A stretch of DNA of 64,000 nt, taken from the NCBI RefSeq assembly GCF_900142565.1, contig NZ_FRBH01000008.1, positions 124,001-188,000 on the forward strand, in the 5' to 3' direction. Under the pieces are notes generated by a model. It did no database searches. It was given only the letters and a program-made list of their open reading frames with translations, and was not told where the DNA came from. Source of the DNA: Chishuiella changwenlii. Its GTDB lineage: Bacteria > Bacteroidota > Bacteroidia > Flavobacteriales > Weeksellaceae. Below, piece after piece: positions 1 through 7,977 of this stretch (the stretch's first letter is position 1; each line of letters opens with the position of its first letter). Made by a program: the position numbers and the translations under genes.

Positions 1-706
1 TTGGTCCTGTAAAACCGTAATTTAATGCACGTTCAGCTGAAATTCCTCCAACTCCTTGTGTACGATCCATAAAGATTCTATTTCTTAAAAATAAGTTTTC
101 AAACTCTGTTAAGACATCTGGAAACTCTTTTAAGAAAAGATTAATTTTAGTCCATGCAGTTTCAGAGAAATCTCTTTCGAAACCTCCAATTCTACCAATA
201 TTTGTTGTTAAACGAGAACCACAGATTTCTTCGTAAATTTCATAAATTAATTCACGATACTTCATCATGTAAAGGAATCCTGTAAATGCTCCTGTATCTA
301 CTCCAACAATAGAGTTACATACAATATGGTCTGCAATACGAGCTAATTCCATAATAATTACACGTAAATAAGAAACTCGTTTTGGAATTTCAATTCCTAC
401 AAATTTCTCTACCGTCATGTGCCAACCTAAATTATTTAATGGAGCCGAACAATAATTTAATCGGTCTGTTAAAGGTGTTATTTGGTACAGCGGTCTACGT
501 TCTGCAATTTTTTCAAAAGCACGATGTATATACCCAACTGTAGATACCGCAGATTTGATGATTTCACCATCAATCTCTAATATATTTTGAAATACCCCAT
601 GTGTTGCAGGATGCGTTGGTCCTAAGTTTAAGGTAATCGTGCTTTTTTCTAATGAACCATCAGGAAGTTCTACGTGTTTTGATTTTTTCGTTTTCTCTTT
701 TCCCAT
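1..706 (-). CDS. nuoD: NADH-quinone oxidoreductase subunit D (partial, 3' end off window)
   Basis: This is the 49-kDa quinone-module subunit of respiratory complex I, acting at the cytoplasmic face of the inner membrane. The visible 235 codons start at ATG 706 and run off the window edge. They contain the family signatures LNLGPTHPATHGV near residue 26 and a TDRLNYCS stretch around residue 80, where the subunit lines the quinone pocket. The start is 2 bases after the nuoC stop, so it is the fourth gene of a nuoABCD operon. NuoC and NuoD are separate proteins here, not fused as in some proteobacteria. The C-terminal part lies outside the window. Confidence 0.95.
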   Translation of the reverse strand, partial: MGKEKTKKSKHVELPDGSLEKSTITLNLGPTHPATHGVFQNILEIDGEIIKSAVSTVGYIHRAFEKIAERRPLYQITPLTDRLNYCSAPLNNLGWHMTVEKFVGIEIPKRVSYLRVIIMELARIADHIVCNSIVGVDTGAFTGFLYMMKYRELIYEIYEEICGSRLTTNIGRIGGFERDFSETAWTKINLFLKEFPDVLTEFENLFLRNRIFMDRTQGVGGISAERALNYGFTGP

Positions 707-708
707 GG

Positions 709-1248
709 TTAGTTTTCTTTAATGTTTAAATTTCCGAAGTTAAAGTTTCCTCCTCTTCCAAACATTTCATCGTCTTTATCTTTACGCGTTTGATCCTCTA
801 AAGGAAACTCTTTACGAAGTGGGTGATAGTCCATTTCTGGTACATTCATCACTCGAATTAAATTTGGATGTCCAATAAAATTCACTCCGAAAAAGTCATA
901 AGCTTCACGCTCTAGCCAGTTGGCTGTTTCGAAAAGTTTTGTTGCTGTAAATATTGATGGATTATCTATTGGTAAGCTAAAGTTTAAACGAAGCTCAACA
1001 TTTGTATACATATTATATACTAGATAAGTTACCACCATTTCTTCTCCTACTCTATCAGGATAATGAACGGCTGTTAAATCTTTCATGAATTTGAAAGATA
1101 ATTGCTCATCATCATATAAATATTGAAGAATTTTTAGATTAAAATCTTTATTTGCATAAATAGATAGTACACCAAAACTTTCTTCGTATCCAAAAATATT
1201 TTCTTGAAATTTCTGAACCAAACGGTCTTTTATAAATGAATTGTCCAT
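709..1248 (-). CDS. nuoC: NADH-quinone oxidoreductase subunit C
   Basis: This is the 30-kDa subunit of complex I, a peripheral-arm protein that packs against NuoD and NuoB near the quinone site. At 179 residues it has the usual length. The family signature is in the C-terminal half: an EREAYDFFGV block (about residues 113-122), then GHPNLIRVMNVPEMDYHPLRKEFP, with the conserved HPLRKE/YPL-type motif. A glycine- and asparagine-rich tail follows. It lies 9 bases downstream of nuoB and 2 bases upstream of nuoD, so it is co-transcribed with them. Confidence 0.95.
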   Translation of the reverse strand: MDNSFIKDRLVQKFQENIFGYEESFGVLSIYANKDFNLKILQYLYDDEQLSFKFMKDLTAVHYPDRVGEEMVVTYLVYNMYTNVELRLNFSLPIDNPSIFTATKLFETANWLEREAYDFFGVNFIGHPNLIRVMNVPEMDYHPLRKEFPLEDQTRKDKDDEMFGRGGNFNFGNLNIKEN

Positions 1249-1257
1249 TATTTCAAA

Positions 1258-1830
1258 TTATTTAATTCCATAACTAGCTAAAAGTTGTTGGTATTCATCA
1301 CTACTTCTACGACGAACACTTTCTGTTTCTACCAATTCTTGAATTCGCATTACACCATCAATAATTGCTTCTGGACGTGGAGGACAACCTGGTACATAAA
1401 CATCTACCGGTATAACCTCATCTATTCCTTGTAAAACAGAATATGTATCAAAAATACCTCCCGAACTTGCACAAGCTCCAACAGCAATTACCCAACGAGG
1501 CTCTGCCATTTGTATATAAACTTGTTTTAGTACTGGTGCCATTTTTTTAGAAATTGTTCCCATTACCATTAATAAATCACATTGACGTGGAGTAAATGCT
1601 AAACGCTCTGAACCAAATCTAGCCAAATCGTAAGTAGATCCCATTGTCGCCATGAATTCTATCCCGCAACAACTTGTTGCAAATGGCAATGGCCAAATAG
1701 AATTTTTACGCGCTAAACCTACAACTTTAGAAAGTTGCATAGCCATAAAACCCTCACCCTCGAAACCTCCAGGAGATTCTACAACCTTTACATTTGTATT
1801 ATGTGTTACTGGTCTTTTATTATGAATCAT
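1258..1830 (-). CDS. nuoB: NADH-quinone oxidoreductase subunit B
   Basis: This 190-residue subunit carries the terminal [4Fe-4S] cluster N2, which passes electrons to quinone. The four expected cysteine ligands are visible: the tandem pair Cys54-Cys55 in SCCGIEF, Cys120 in VGACASSGG, and Cys149 in VPGCPPRP. Other conserved blocks are the LARFGSER segment and the PRQCDLLMV loop. It starts at ATG 1830, 26 bases after nuoA. All ligands and the full length are present, so the protein should be functional. Confidence 0.97.
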   Translation of the reverse strand: MIHNKRPVTHNTNVKVVESPGGFEGEGFMAMQLSKVVGLARKNSIWPLPFATSCCGIEFMATMGSTYDLARFGSERLAFTPRQCDLLMVMGTISKKMAPVLKQVYIQMAEPRWVIAVGACASSGGIFDTYSVLQGIDEVIPVDVYVPGCPPRPEAIIDGVMRIQELVETESVRRRSSDEYQQLLASYGIK

Positions 1831-1856
1831 TGTGTAGTTTTTAAATATTTATTACT

Positions 1857-2222
1857 CTATTTTTCCCAATCTAGAGCTCCCTTTTTACGAACATATAAGT
1901 ACATCACAAAAAATAATCCGACAAACGTGACTACTGCTGTGAAGCCTTCCCAACCTAATTCTTTAAAATTTGCTGCATACGGATAGAAGAAGATAACTTC
2001 CACATCGAACAACACAAAAAGAATAGCAACTAAGAAATATTTAATCGCAAATGGTTGTCGTGCATTTCCTACTTTTTCAATACCTGACTCAAAATTCTCT
2101 AATTTTTCATCTGTTTTTCTTGATGGTCCCAAAAAATGAGTTGCGACAATTGTAATTACCACAAAGCCAAAAGCTACAATAAAAAGGATTAAAATAGGAA
2201 TATAACTTGATGCTGTTTCCAT
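1857..2222 (-). CDS. nuoA: NADH-quinone oxidoreductase subunit A
   Basis: This small membrane subunit of complex I has 121 residues and three predicted transmembrane helices (about residues 8-30, 62-82 and 94-112). Between helices 1 and 2 is the NuoA loop with the ESG signature, and helix 2 contains the conserved FDVEVIFFYP motif (about residues 72-81), whose acidic residues belong to the quinone/proton coupling region. It is the first gene of the nuo operon on this strand. The upstream gap carries an 18-bp palindrome (2281-2298) but no TAnnTTTG promoter element that I could find. Confidence 0.96.
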   Translation of the reverse strand: METASSYIPILILFIVAFGFVVITIVATHFLGPSRKTDEKLENFESGIEKVGNARQPFAIKYFLVAILFVLFDVEVIFFYPYAANFKELGWEGFTAVVTFVGLFFVMYLYVRKKGALDWEK

Positions 2223-2280
2223 AATTGATTTATATTTTTTCCAACTAAATATTATCGATAAAATTAATAATTATTTATCA

Positions 2281-2298
2281 TAAAGCTTATAAGCTTTA
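2281..2298. other. 18-bp perfect palindrome upstream of nuoA
   Basis: TAAAGCTTATAAGCTTTA is a perfect inverted repeat centred 67 bases upstream of the nuoA start. It has no U-tract that would make it a terminator. It could be a regulator-binding site for the nuo operon, or it could be chance in AT-rich DNA. No binding protein can be assigned. Confidence 0.35.
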
Positions 2299-2373
2299 GG
2301 AGTCAGCAGATTAAAACTACCATTTGAGATAAAAATAACATTTTTTATCAATTACAGTAAAAGTGTAGATTTT

Positions 2374-2412
2374 ATAAAAAAAGAGAACTAACAACTTAGC
2401 TAGTTCTCTTTA
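2374..2412 (-). terminator. Rho-independent terminator of mfd
   Basis: An 11-bp perfect stem AAAGAGAACTA/TAGTTCTCTTT (2380-2390 with 2401-2411) lies 40 bases after the mfd stop. On the minus strand it is followed by a run of T residues, as expected for termination of mfd before nuoA. Confidence 0.75.
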
Positions 2413-2452
2413 CTATTTTTGTAATATTGAAAATATTACACCTCTAATATTA

Positions 2453-5400
2453 TTAATTCAATAAATTTAGTAGATTTTTTAGGGCTTCGTGAATAGTTTT
2501 CACTTGTTCGAACCTTAAGTACAAGGTAGGATATTCTTCTCCTTTTTTGGGTTGTTTTTCTTTAAAACTTATATTTTTAGCGTTATTTTGGACATAATTT
2601 AAAATTAATCTAAATTCTTCAGACTGATAAAATTCGCTCTGTGGCTTGTTAATAAAATAAGCCAAAAGGACTCCATTTTTCATAACTAAACGTTCAATAC
2701 CTAATTTTTTACAAATCCATTTTAATTGAATAGATTCTAATAAACTTTCTGCTTCTATGGGAAGTTTACCAAAACGATCGATCAAATTACTTCTAAAAGT
2801 TGACAAACTTTCTTCAGTTTCGATGTCTGCTAATTCTTTGTATAGCAATAAACGTTCCTCAGAACTTTCGATGTACTCATCTGGTAGCATTATTTGCAAA
2901 TCAGAATCAATCTGTACGTCAGAAACATAAGATTTAACCTCATTCGATTTTTGATCTTCAAATAAATCTTTAAAATCAGTTTCTTTTAACTCCTCAATTG
3001 CTTCATTTAAAATCTTTTGATAAGTTTCAAAACCTATATCCATCATGAAACCTGTTTGCTCGGCGCCTAACAAGTTTCCTGCTCCACGAATTTCAAGGTC
3101 TTTCATTGCAATATTAAACCCGGAACCTAAATCAGAAAACTGTTCTATTGCTTGTAATCTTTTACGTGCTTCTTCCGTTAAAACAGAAATTGGAGGCGCA
3201 ACTAAATAACAGAACGCTTTACGATTACTTCGTCCAACTCTTCCGCGCATTTGGTGTAAATCTGCTAATCCAAAATTTTGTGCATCGTTAATTAAAATTG
3301 TATTGGCATTTGGCACATCTAAACCAGATTCTATAATCGTTGTGGATACAAAAACATCATAACGACCATCAATAAAATCTAACAGAACAGCTTCTAAAGC
3401 TTTTCCTTCCATTTGTCCATGACCAGTTGCAACACGTGCATCAGGAACTAATCGCTGAACCATTCCGGCAATATCTTTAAGCGATTGCACACGATTGTGA
3501 ATAATGTAAACTTGTCCTCCTCTTTGCAATTCATACATAATTGAATCTCGAAACACTTCTTCATTAAAACCAACTAATTGTGTTTCTACTGGCTGACGAT
3601 TTGGTGGTGGAGTTTTTATCACAGACAAATCTCTTGCTGCCATTAACGAAAATTGTAACGTTCTTGGAATTGGTGTAGCTGTAAGTGTTAGTGTATCGAT
3701 ATTCTCGCGAAGCGACTTTAACTTCTCTTTTACTCCAACTCCAAATTTATGTTCCTCATCAACAATTAATAATCCTAAATCTTTGTATTCTATTTTTGGA
3801 TTTACTAATTGATGTGTTCCTATTACAATATCTACTTGTCCTGATTTTAAACCGTCTAATACAGCTTTCTTTTTTGCACCAGTTACAAAACGATTAAGAT
3901 AAGCAACTTTTACAGGCAAATCTCTTAAACGTTCTGAAAAGGTTTTAAAATGCTGAAAGGCTAAAATAGTTGTCGGAACCAAGATTGCAACTTGTTTTCC
4001 ATCTACAGCAGCTTTCATTGCTGCACGAATTGCTACTTCCGTTTTTCCAAAACCTACATCGCCACAAACCAATCTATCCATAGGACGATCAGATTCCATA
4101 TCAGCCTTTACATCTTGCGTTGCCTTAAACTGATCTGGTGTATCTTCGTAGATAAATGACGCTTCTAATTCGTTCTGTAAATAAGTATCAGGAGAATATG
4201 CAAATCCTTTTCTTGCTCTACGCTTAGCATATAATTTTATTAAATCGAACGCAATTTCTTTAACTTTTGCTTTCGTTTTATTTTTAAGATTTTTCCAAGC
4301 TGGTGAACCTATTTTAGAAACTTTTGGTTCAACACCATCCTTTCCTCTAAACTTAGCAATTTTGTGTAATGAATGAATATTAACATACAATATATCATTA
4401 TTAAGGTAAATCAATTTAATTGATTCTTGCATTACGCCATTATTATTTAATCTTACCAAACCAGCAAACTTACCAATTCCGTAATCTATATGTGTTACGA
4501 AATCTCCTACTTGCAAAGAATTAATTTCTTTTAATGTAATGGCTTCTTTCTTTGAAAAAGAATTACGAAGATTGAATTTATGGTAACGTCCAAAAATTTG
4601 ATGGTCTGTATAACAAGCTAATTTTATTTCTTCATCAATAAATCCTTGATAAATAGATCCTAAAACTGGAATATAAGAAACCTCTTTTCCTATATCATCA
4701 AATATTTCTTCGAAACGTTTTATTTGATTTTCACTAGAACAGATTAATGCATTTTTAAAACCATCTATCTTATGTTCATTTAAATCATCAATTAATAATT
4801 CGAATTGTTTATTAAAACTTGGTTGTGGTTTAAAGGGTGATTCAATAATATCTATGGTTTCAAAATAAGATTGCATCGCAACCTCTATCAATCCAAATGT
4901 TGATATTTGATTGAGAAAAGCATTCTGACTTAAAAATAACTGATTAGGTTCTGCTTGTTTTATCTCTCCTTTTAAATTAGAGAAAGATTCTTCAGCGTAC
5001 TCAAAATTCTTATTGATTTGTTTGGCTAAAACAGCTATATTTTTTGTTATGATTAAACTATCTTTTGAAATATATTCTAAGAAACTTTCTCGCTTTTCAT
5101 CTATCGCTTTACTTTCTAAATTAGGAATAATTGTAATTTCTTTTGTCGTTGCAATAGAAAGTTGATTTTCTATATCGAATGTTCTTATCGTTTCTACCTC
5201 ATCTCCAAATAATGAAATACGATAAGGATGTTCGTTAGAAAAAGAAAAAACATCTACAATTCCTCCACGAATAGAAAACTCTCCTGGCTCGGAAACAAAA
5301 TCTACACGATGAAAATTATATGACGTTAAAATTTCAGTCAAAAATTCAATCCCTAATTCATTTCCTACTTTTACTTTTAGTGTATTAGTTGAAAGCGCTT

Positions 5401-5818
5401 TTTTTGTTACCACTTTTTCTAAAAGAGCCTCAGCATAAGTAACAACAATTTTTGGTCTTTTAGAATTGGATAAAACATTTAAAACTTCTGTTCTTATTAC
5501 AACATTAGCATTATTTACTTCCTCTACTTCATAAGGTCGTTTATAAGATGCTGGAAAAAATAAGATTTGATCTTTATCAAATAAATTTTCCAAATCATTC
5601 AAAACATAAGCCGCTTCTTCTTTATCATCAAAAATTAAAATTGTATTGCGAGCAACTCTATCATATAAATGACCAGTTAAGATACTTAAACCGGATCCTA
5701 AAAAACCTTTAACGTTAACTTTATAATGATGATCTTTCTTGAAATTGGCAATAAGCTTCTGTACGAAATCAGACGAATCGTATAATTCAAAAACATTTTG
5801 AATAACTTTTTGTTTCAA
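2453..5818 (-). CDS. mfd: Transcription-repair coupling factor Mfd
   Basis: This large ATP-dependent translocase removes RNA polymerase stalled at DNA lesions and recruits UvrA. It has 1121 residues, which is typical. The order is an N-terminal UvrB-like region (EFSIRGGIVDVFSF near residue 180), then a CarD/RID-type RNA-polymerase-interacting domain (GDFVTHIDYGIGKFAGL near residue 437). The RecG-like helicase core follows, with Walker A GDVGFGKTE near 590, a DEEH box near 687, TATPIPRTLQ, and the QMRGRVGRS motif VI. A C-terminal regulatory TRCF domain ends the protein. It stands alone, with its own downstream terminator, and is divergent from the ilv leader. Confidence 0.97.
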   Translation of the reverse strand: MKQKVIQNVFELYDSSDFVQKLIANFKKDHHYKVNVKGFLGSGLSILTGHLYDRVARNTILIFDDKEEAAYVLNDLENLFDKDQILFFPASYKRPYEVEEVNNANVVIRTEVLNVLSNSKRPKIVVTYAEALLEKVVTKKALSTNTLKVKVGNELGIEFLTEILTSYNFHRVDFVSEPGEFSIRGGIVDVFSFSNEHPYRISLFGDEVETIRTFDIENQLSIATTKEITIIPNLESKAIDEKRESFLEYISKDSLIITKNIAVLAKQINKNFEYAEESFSNLKGEIKQAEPNQLFLSQNAFLNQISTFGLIEVAMQSYFETIDIIESPFKPQPSFNKQFELLIDDLNEHKIDGFKNALICSSENQIKRFEEIFDDIGKEVSYIPVLGSIYQGFIDEEIKLACYTDHQIFGRYHKFNLRNSFSKKEAITLKEINSLQVGDFVTHIDYGIGKFAGLVRLNNNGVMQESIKLIYLNNDILYVNIHSLHKIAKFRGKDGVEPKVSKIGSPAWKNLKNKTKAKVKEIAFDLIKLYAKRRARKGFAYSPDTYLQNELEASFIYEDTPDQFKATQDVKADMESDRPMDRLVCGDVGFGKTEVAIRAAMKAAVDGKQVAILVPTTILAFQHFKTFSERLRDLPVKVAYLNRFVTGAKKKAVLDGLKSGQVDIVIGTHQLVNPKIEYKDLGLLIVDEEHKFGVGVKEKLKSLRENIDTLTLTATPIPRTLQFSLMAARDLSVIKTPPPNRQPVETQLVGFNEEVFRDSIMYELQRGGQVYIIHNRVQSLKDIAGMVQRLVPDARVATGHGQMEGKALEAVLLDFIDGRYDVFVSTTIIESGLDVPNANTILINDAQNFGLADLHQMRGRVGRSNRKAFCYLVAPPISVLTEEARKRLQAIEQFSDLGSGFNIAMKDLEIRGAGNLLGAEQTGFMMDIGFETYQKILNEAIEELKETDFKDLFEDQKSNEVKSYVSDVQIDSDLQIMLPDEYIESSEERLLLYKELADIETEESLSTFRSNLIDRFGKLPIEAESLLESIQLKWICKKLGIERLVMKNGVLLAYFINKPQSEFYQSEEFRLILNYVQNNAKNISFKEKQPKKGEEYPTLYLRFEQVKTIHEALKNLLNLLN

Positions 5819-5922
5819 AATTTTGTAAATATATAATTAAATGAATGTATTTTTAAATAATATGCATTTAAAATATTATAAAAATACGAATAATCTATTT
5901 GTTATATTTTTTGTAAAAAATA

Positions 5923-5955
5923 TTTGTCTAAATTAAAAAAATAATTCTAGCTTTG
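5923..5955 (+). promoter_or_regulatory. Bacteroidetes-type promoter of the ilv operon
   Basis: TTTG at 5923-5926 and TAGCTTTG at 5948-5955 match the -33/-7 consensus known for Bacteroidetes (TTTG, then TAnnTTTG) with a 21-base spacer. Transcription would start near 5962, about 14 bases before the first leader peptide ATG. The rpsT promoter in this window has the same 21-base spacing. Confidence 0.75.
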
Positions 5956-5975
5956 ATTCATCAAAAAAAAGAAAA

Positions 5976-6029
5976 ATGAATTTAGTTCACAACTTTATTA
6001 ACATTATTATTTTAGTCATTCTTTCGTAA
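5976..6029 (+). CDS. ilv operon leader peptide 1
   Basis: This 17-codon ORF reads MNLVHNFINIIILVILS; ten of its residues are Ile, Leu or Val, including a run of three ATT codons. It lies just after a good promoter and is followed by an antiterminator arm (6031-6038) and an intrinsic terminator (6071-6100). Stalling of ribosomes on Ile/Val/Leu codons would leave the antiterminator free, as in classical ilv attenuation. It is too short for automatic gene callers. Its function as a leader is inferred from composition, position and the paired RNA structures. Confidence 0.85.
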   Translation: MNLVHNFINIIILVILS

Positions 6030-6030
6030 A

Positions 6031-6100
6031 GGAGTGGTAATTAGTTGTGTACATACAAAATAACAATTAAAGCCACTTCGAGAAGAAGTGGCTTTTTTTA
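6031..6100 (+). promoter_or_regulatory. ilv attenuator 1 (antiterminator plus terminator)
   Basis: The terminator has a 9-bp perfect stem (AGCCACTTC 6071-6079 with GAAGTGGCT 6085-6093), a 5-base loop and seven T residues. GGAGTGGT at 6031-6038, immediately after the leader stop codon, can pair over eight positions (two G-U) with GCCACTTC at 6072-6079, which would break the terminator. A ribosome that finishes the leader covers 6031-6038 and lets the terminator form. The arrangement is the standard two-state attenuator. Confidence 0.8.
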
Positions 6101-6126
6101 TAAGTAAAAATTACAATATCATTATT

Positions 6127-6183
6127 ATGAAAAATTTATTTGTCATTATTATCATTATTATTTTAGTCTTAATCTGGAGTTAG
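6127..6183 (+). CDS. ilv operon leader peptide 2
   Basis: This 18-codon ORF reads MKNLFVIIIIIILVLIWS. Twelve of its residues are Ile, Val or Leu, with six consecutive Ile codons, so it is even more Ile-biased than leader 1. It begins 27 bases after the first attenuator's T-tract and has no promoter of its own that I can see, so it is probably translated from the read-through transcript. An antiterminator arm overlaps the region just after its stop codon, and a second terminator follows. Confidence 0.85.
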   Translation: MKNLFVIIIIIILVLIWS

Positions 6184-6185
6184 GA

Positions 6186-6254
6186 AAGGTGGTATATTGA
6201 CAAATTTTTAAAAAATAATTTTAATTGAGCCACCTTAAAAAAGTGGCTTTTTTT
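6186..6254 (+). promoter_or_regulatory. ilv attenuator 2 (antiterminator plus terminator)
   Basis: The terminator stem is AGCCAC-C-TT (6228-6236, one bulged C) with AAGTGGCT (6241-6248), a 4-base A loop and seven T residues. AAGGTGGT at 6186-6193, three bases after the second leader's stop, can pair with GCCACCTT (6229-6236) over eight positions, using the bulged C. Transcription into ilvD (start 6286) therefore has to pass two amino-acid-sensing checkpoints in series. Confidence 0.8.
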
Positions 6255-6285
6255 ATAAGTAAATCCCAATAATTAAATAAAAGTT

Positions 6286-7977
6286 ATGAATAATAACGAA
6301 CAAACATTAAACAAATTCAGTAGAACCATTACGCAAGATCCTACTCTTCCTGCTTCTCAGGCTATGCTACATGGAATTGGTTTAACAACCGACGATTTAA
6401 AAAAACCGCTCATCGGAATTGCAAGTATGGGCTACGACGGAAACACGTGTAACATGCATCTTAACCAGTTTGCACAATTGGTGCAAGATGGAATGAAATC
6501 TGATGATTTAATTGGTTTAAAATTTAACACAATCGGAATTAGCGATGGAATTACAAATGGTACTTCTGGAATGCGCTATTCTTTAGTTAGCCGAGAGGTC
6601 ATCGCAGATTCTATAGAAGCTGTTTGTGCAGCTCATTTCTACGATGGTGTTATTACCATACCAGGTTGCGACAAAAATATGCCAGGATCTATAATGGCAA
6701 TGGCACGTTTAAATCGTCCTTCTATCATGGTTTATGGAGGAACTATTGCTCCAGGTCATTATAAAGAAGAAGAATTAAATATTGTTTCTGCTTTTGAAGC
6801 GCTTGGAAAAAAACTGAATGGAAATCTTGATGACAAAGATTATTGTGGAATTATACAAAATGCTTGTCCCGGACCAGGAGCTTGTGGCGGAATGTACACA
6901 GCAAACACAATGGCAGCAGCTATTGAGGCGCTTGGAATGAGCTTACCTTATTCTTCTTCTTATCCTGCTATGAGTGAAGAAAAGAAAAATGAATGTTTAA
7001 CTGCAGGAAAATTCTTAAAAAATCTATTAGAAAAAGATATAAAACCAAGTGATATCATCACTAAAAGTTCTTTAGAGAATGCAATAAAAATAATTGTTGT
7101 TCTTGGAGGAAGTACAAACGCAGTACTACATTTACTAGCTATTGCAGCAACAATGGAAATTGAATTAAGTTTAGATGATATTCAAGCAGTAAATGACAAA
7201 ACTCCTGTTATTGCAGATCTTAAACCTAGTGGAAAATATTTAATGGAGCATTTAAGTAAAGTTGGAGGAATACCAGCTGTTATGAAATATATGCTTAGCG
7301 AAGGTTTATTAGATGGTGATTGTTTAACTGTTACAGGAAAAACAATTGCAGAAAATTTAAAAGATTTACCAGACCTTGATTTTTCTACACAAAATATTAT
7401 TCGTCCACTAGACAATCCTATTAAAGAAACTGGTCACTTACAAATGTTATATGGAAATCTTGCTCCAAAAGGATCTGTGTCTAAAATATCTGGAAAAGAA
7501 GGTTTTTATTTCAAAGGAACTGCTCAAGTTTTTAACAGCGAAGTTGAAGTTTTAAAAGCAATTGAAGATTTACAAATAAAAGCAGGAAGTGTAATTGTTA
7601 TTCGTAACGAAGGACCAAAAGGAGGTCCAGGAATGCCTGAAATGCTAAAACCAACTTCTGCGATTATTGGTGCTGGATTGGGAGATAAAGTAGCATTAAT
7701 TACTGATGGTCGATTTAGTGGAGGAACGCACGGTTTTGTCGTCGGACATATTACGCCAGAAGCATTTGATGGAGGTCCAATTGCATTAATTGAAAATGGT
7801 GACCTTATCGAAATTGATATTGATAAAAAACAACTCAACTTATTAGTTGACGATATAACACTAAAAGAAAGAAAAAACAACTGGAAACAACCTAAATTAA
7901 AAGTAAAAAATGGAATCCTTTACAAATACGCAAGACAAGTTAGGGACGCATCTGAAGGATGCCTTACCGACAGATAA
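6286..7977 (+). CDS. ilvD: Dihydroxy-acid dehydratase
   Basis: This enzyme dehydrates 2,3-dihydroxy-isovalerate and 2,3-dihydroxy-3-methylvalerate to the 2-oxo acids that precede Val/Leu and Ile. It has 563 residues, the usual length. Iron-sulfur ligands are visible at Cys55 (GNTCNMH), Cys128 ([10 protein letters not shown]) and Cys200 ([16 protein letters not shown]). The C-terminal [11 protein letters not shown] and [10 protein letters not shown] motifs belong to the ILVD/EDD family. It is the first structural gene after the tandem attenuators, and its last 68 bases overlap the start of ilvB, which suggests translational coupling. Confidence 0.97.
   Translation: MNNNEQTLNKFSRTITQDPTLPASQAMLHGIGLTTDDLKKPLIGIASMGYDGNTCNMHLNQFAQLVQDGMKSDDLIGLKFNTIGISDGITNGTSGMRYSLVSREVIADSIEAVCAAHFYDGVITIPGCDKNMPGSIMAMARLNRPSIMVYGGTIAPGHYKEEELNIVSAFEALGKKLNGNLDDKDYCGIIQNACPGPGACGGMYTANTMAAAIEALGMSLPYSSSYPAMSEEKKNECLTAGKFLKNLLEKDIKPSDIITKSSLENAIKIIVVLGGSTNAVLHLLAIAATMEIELSLDDIQAVNDKTPVIADLKPSGKYLMEHLSKVGGIPAVMKYMLSEGLLDGDCLTVTGKTIAENLKDLPDLDFSTQNIIRPLDNPIKETGHLQMLYGNLAPKGSVSKISGKEGFYFKGTAQVFNSEVEVLKAIEDLQIKAGSVIVIRNEGPKGGPGMPEMLKPTSAIIGAGLGDKVALITDGRFSGGTHGFVVGHITPEAFDGGPIALIENGDLIEIDIDKKQLNLLVDDITLKERKNNWKQPKLKVKNGILYKYARQVRDASEGCLTDR

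Larger units (their letters stand above)
6002..6263 (+). repeat. Tandemly duplicated leader/attenuator module
   Basis: Two blocks show that the two attenuators arose by duplication. CATTATTATTTTAGTC occurs in both leader peptide genes (6002-6017 and 6153-6168). A 23-base block covering the terminator 3' arm, T-tract and following ATAAGTAAA is identical at 6086-6108 and 6241-6263. Module offset is about 151-155 bases. The rest of the two modules has diverged. Confidence 0.75.

Noticed and set aside
1735-1986. Plus-strand ORF of 83 codons across nuoB/nuoA
   Set aside because: Antisense to two well-supported genes, low-complexity translation and no recognisable motif.
6030-6285. T-box or other riboswitch upstream of ilvD
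   Set aside because: No T-box specifier or NNUGGNACC-type antiterminator bulge is present; the leader peptides and paired arms explain the region better.
7524-7880. Minus-strand ORF of 118 codons in ilvD
   Set aside because: It is a shadow frame of the conserved C-terminal half of ilvD, with no promoter or family signature.
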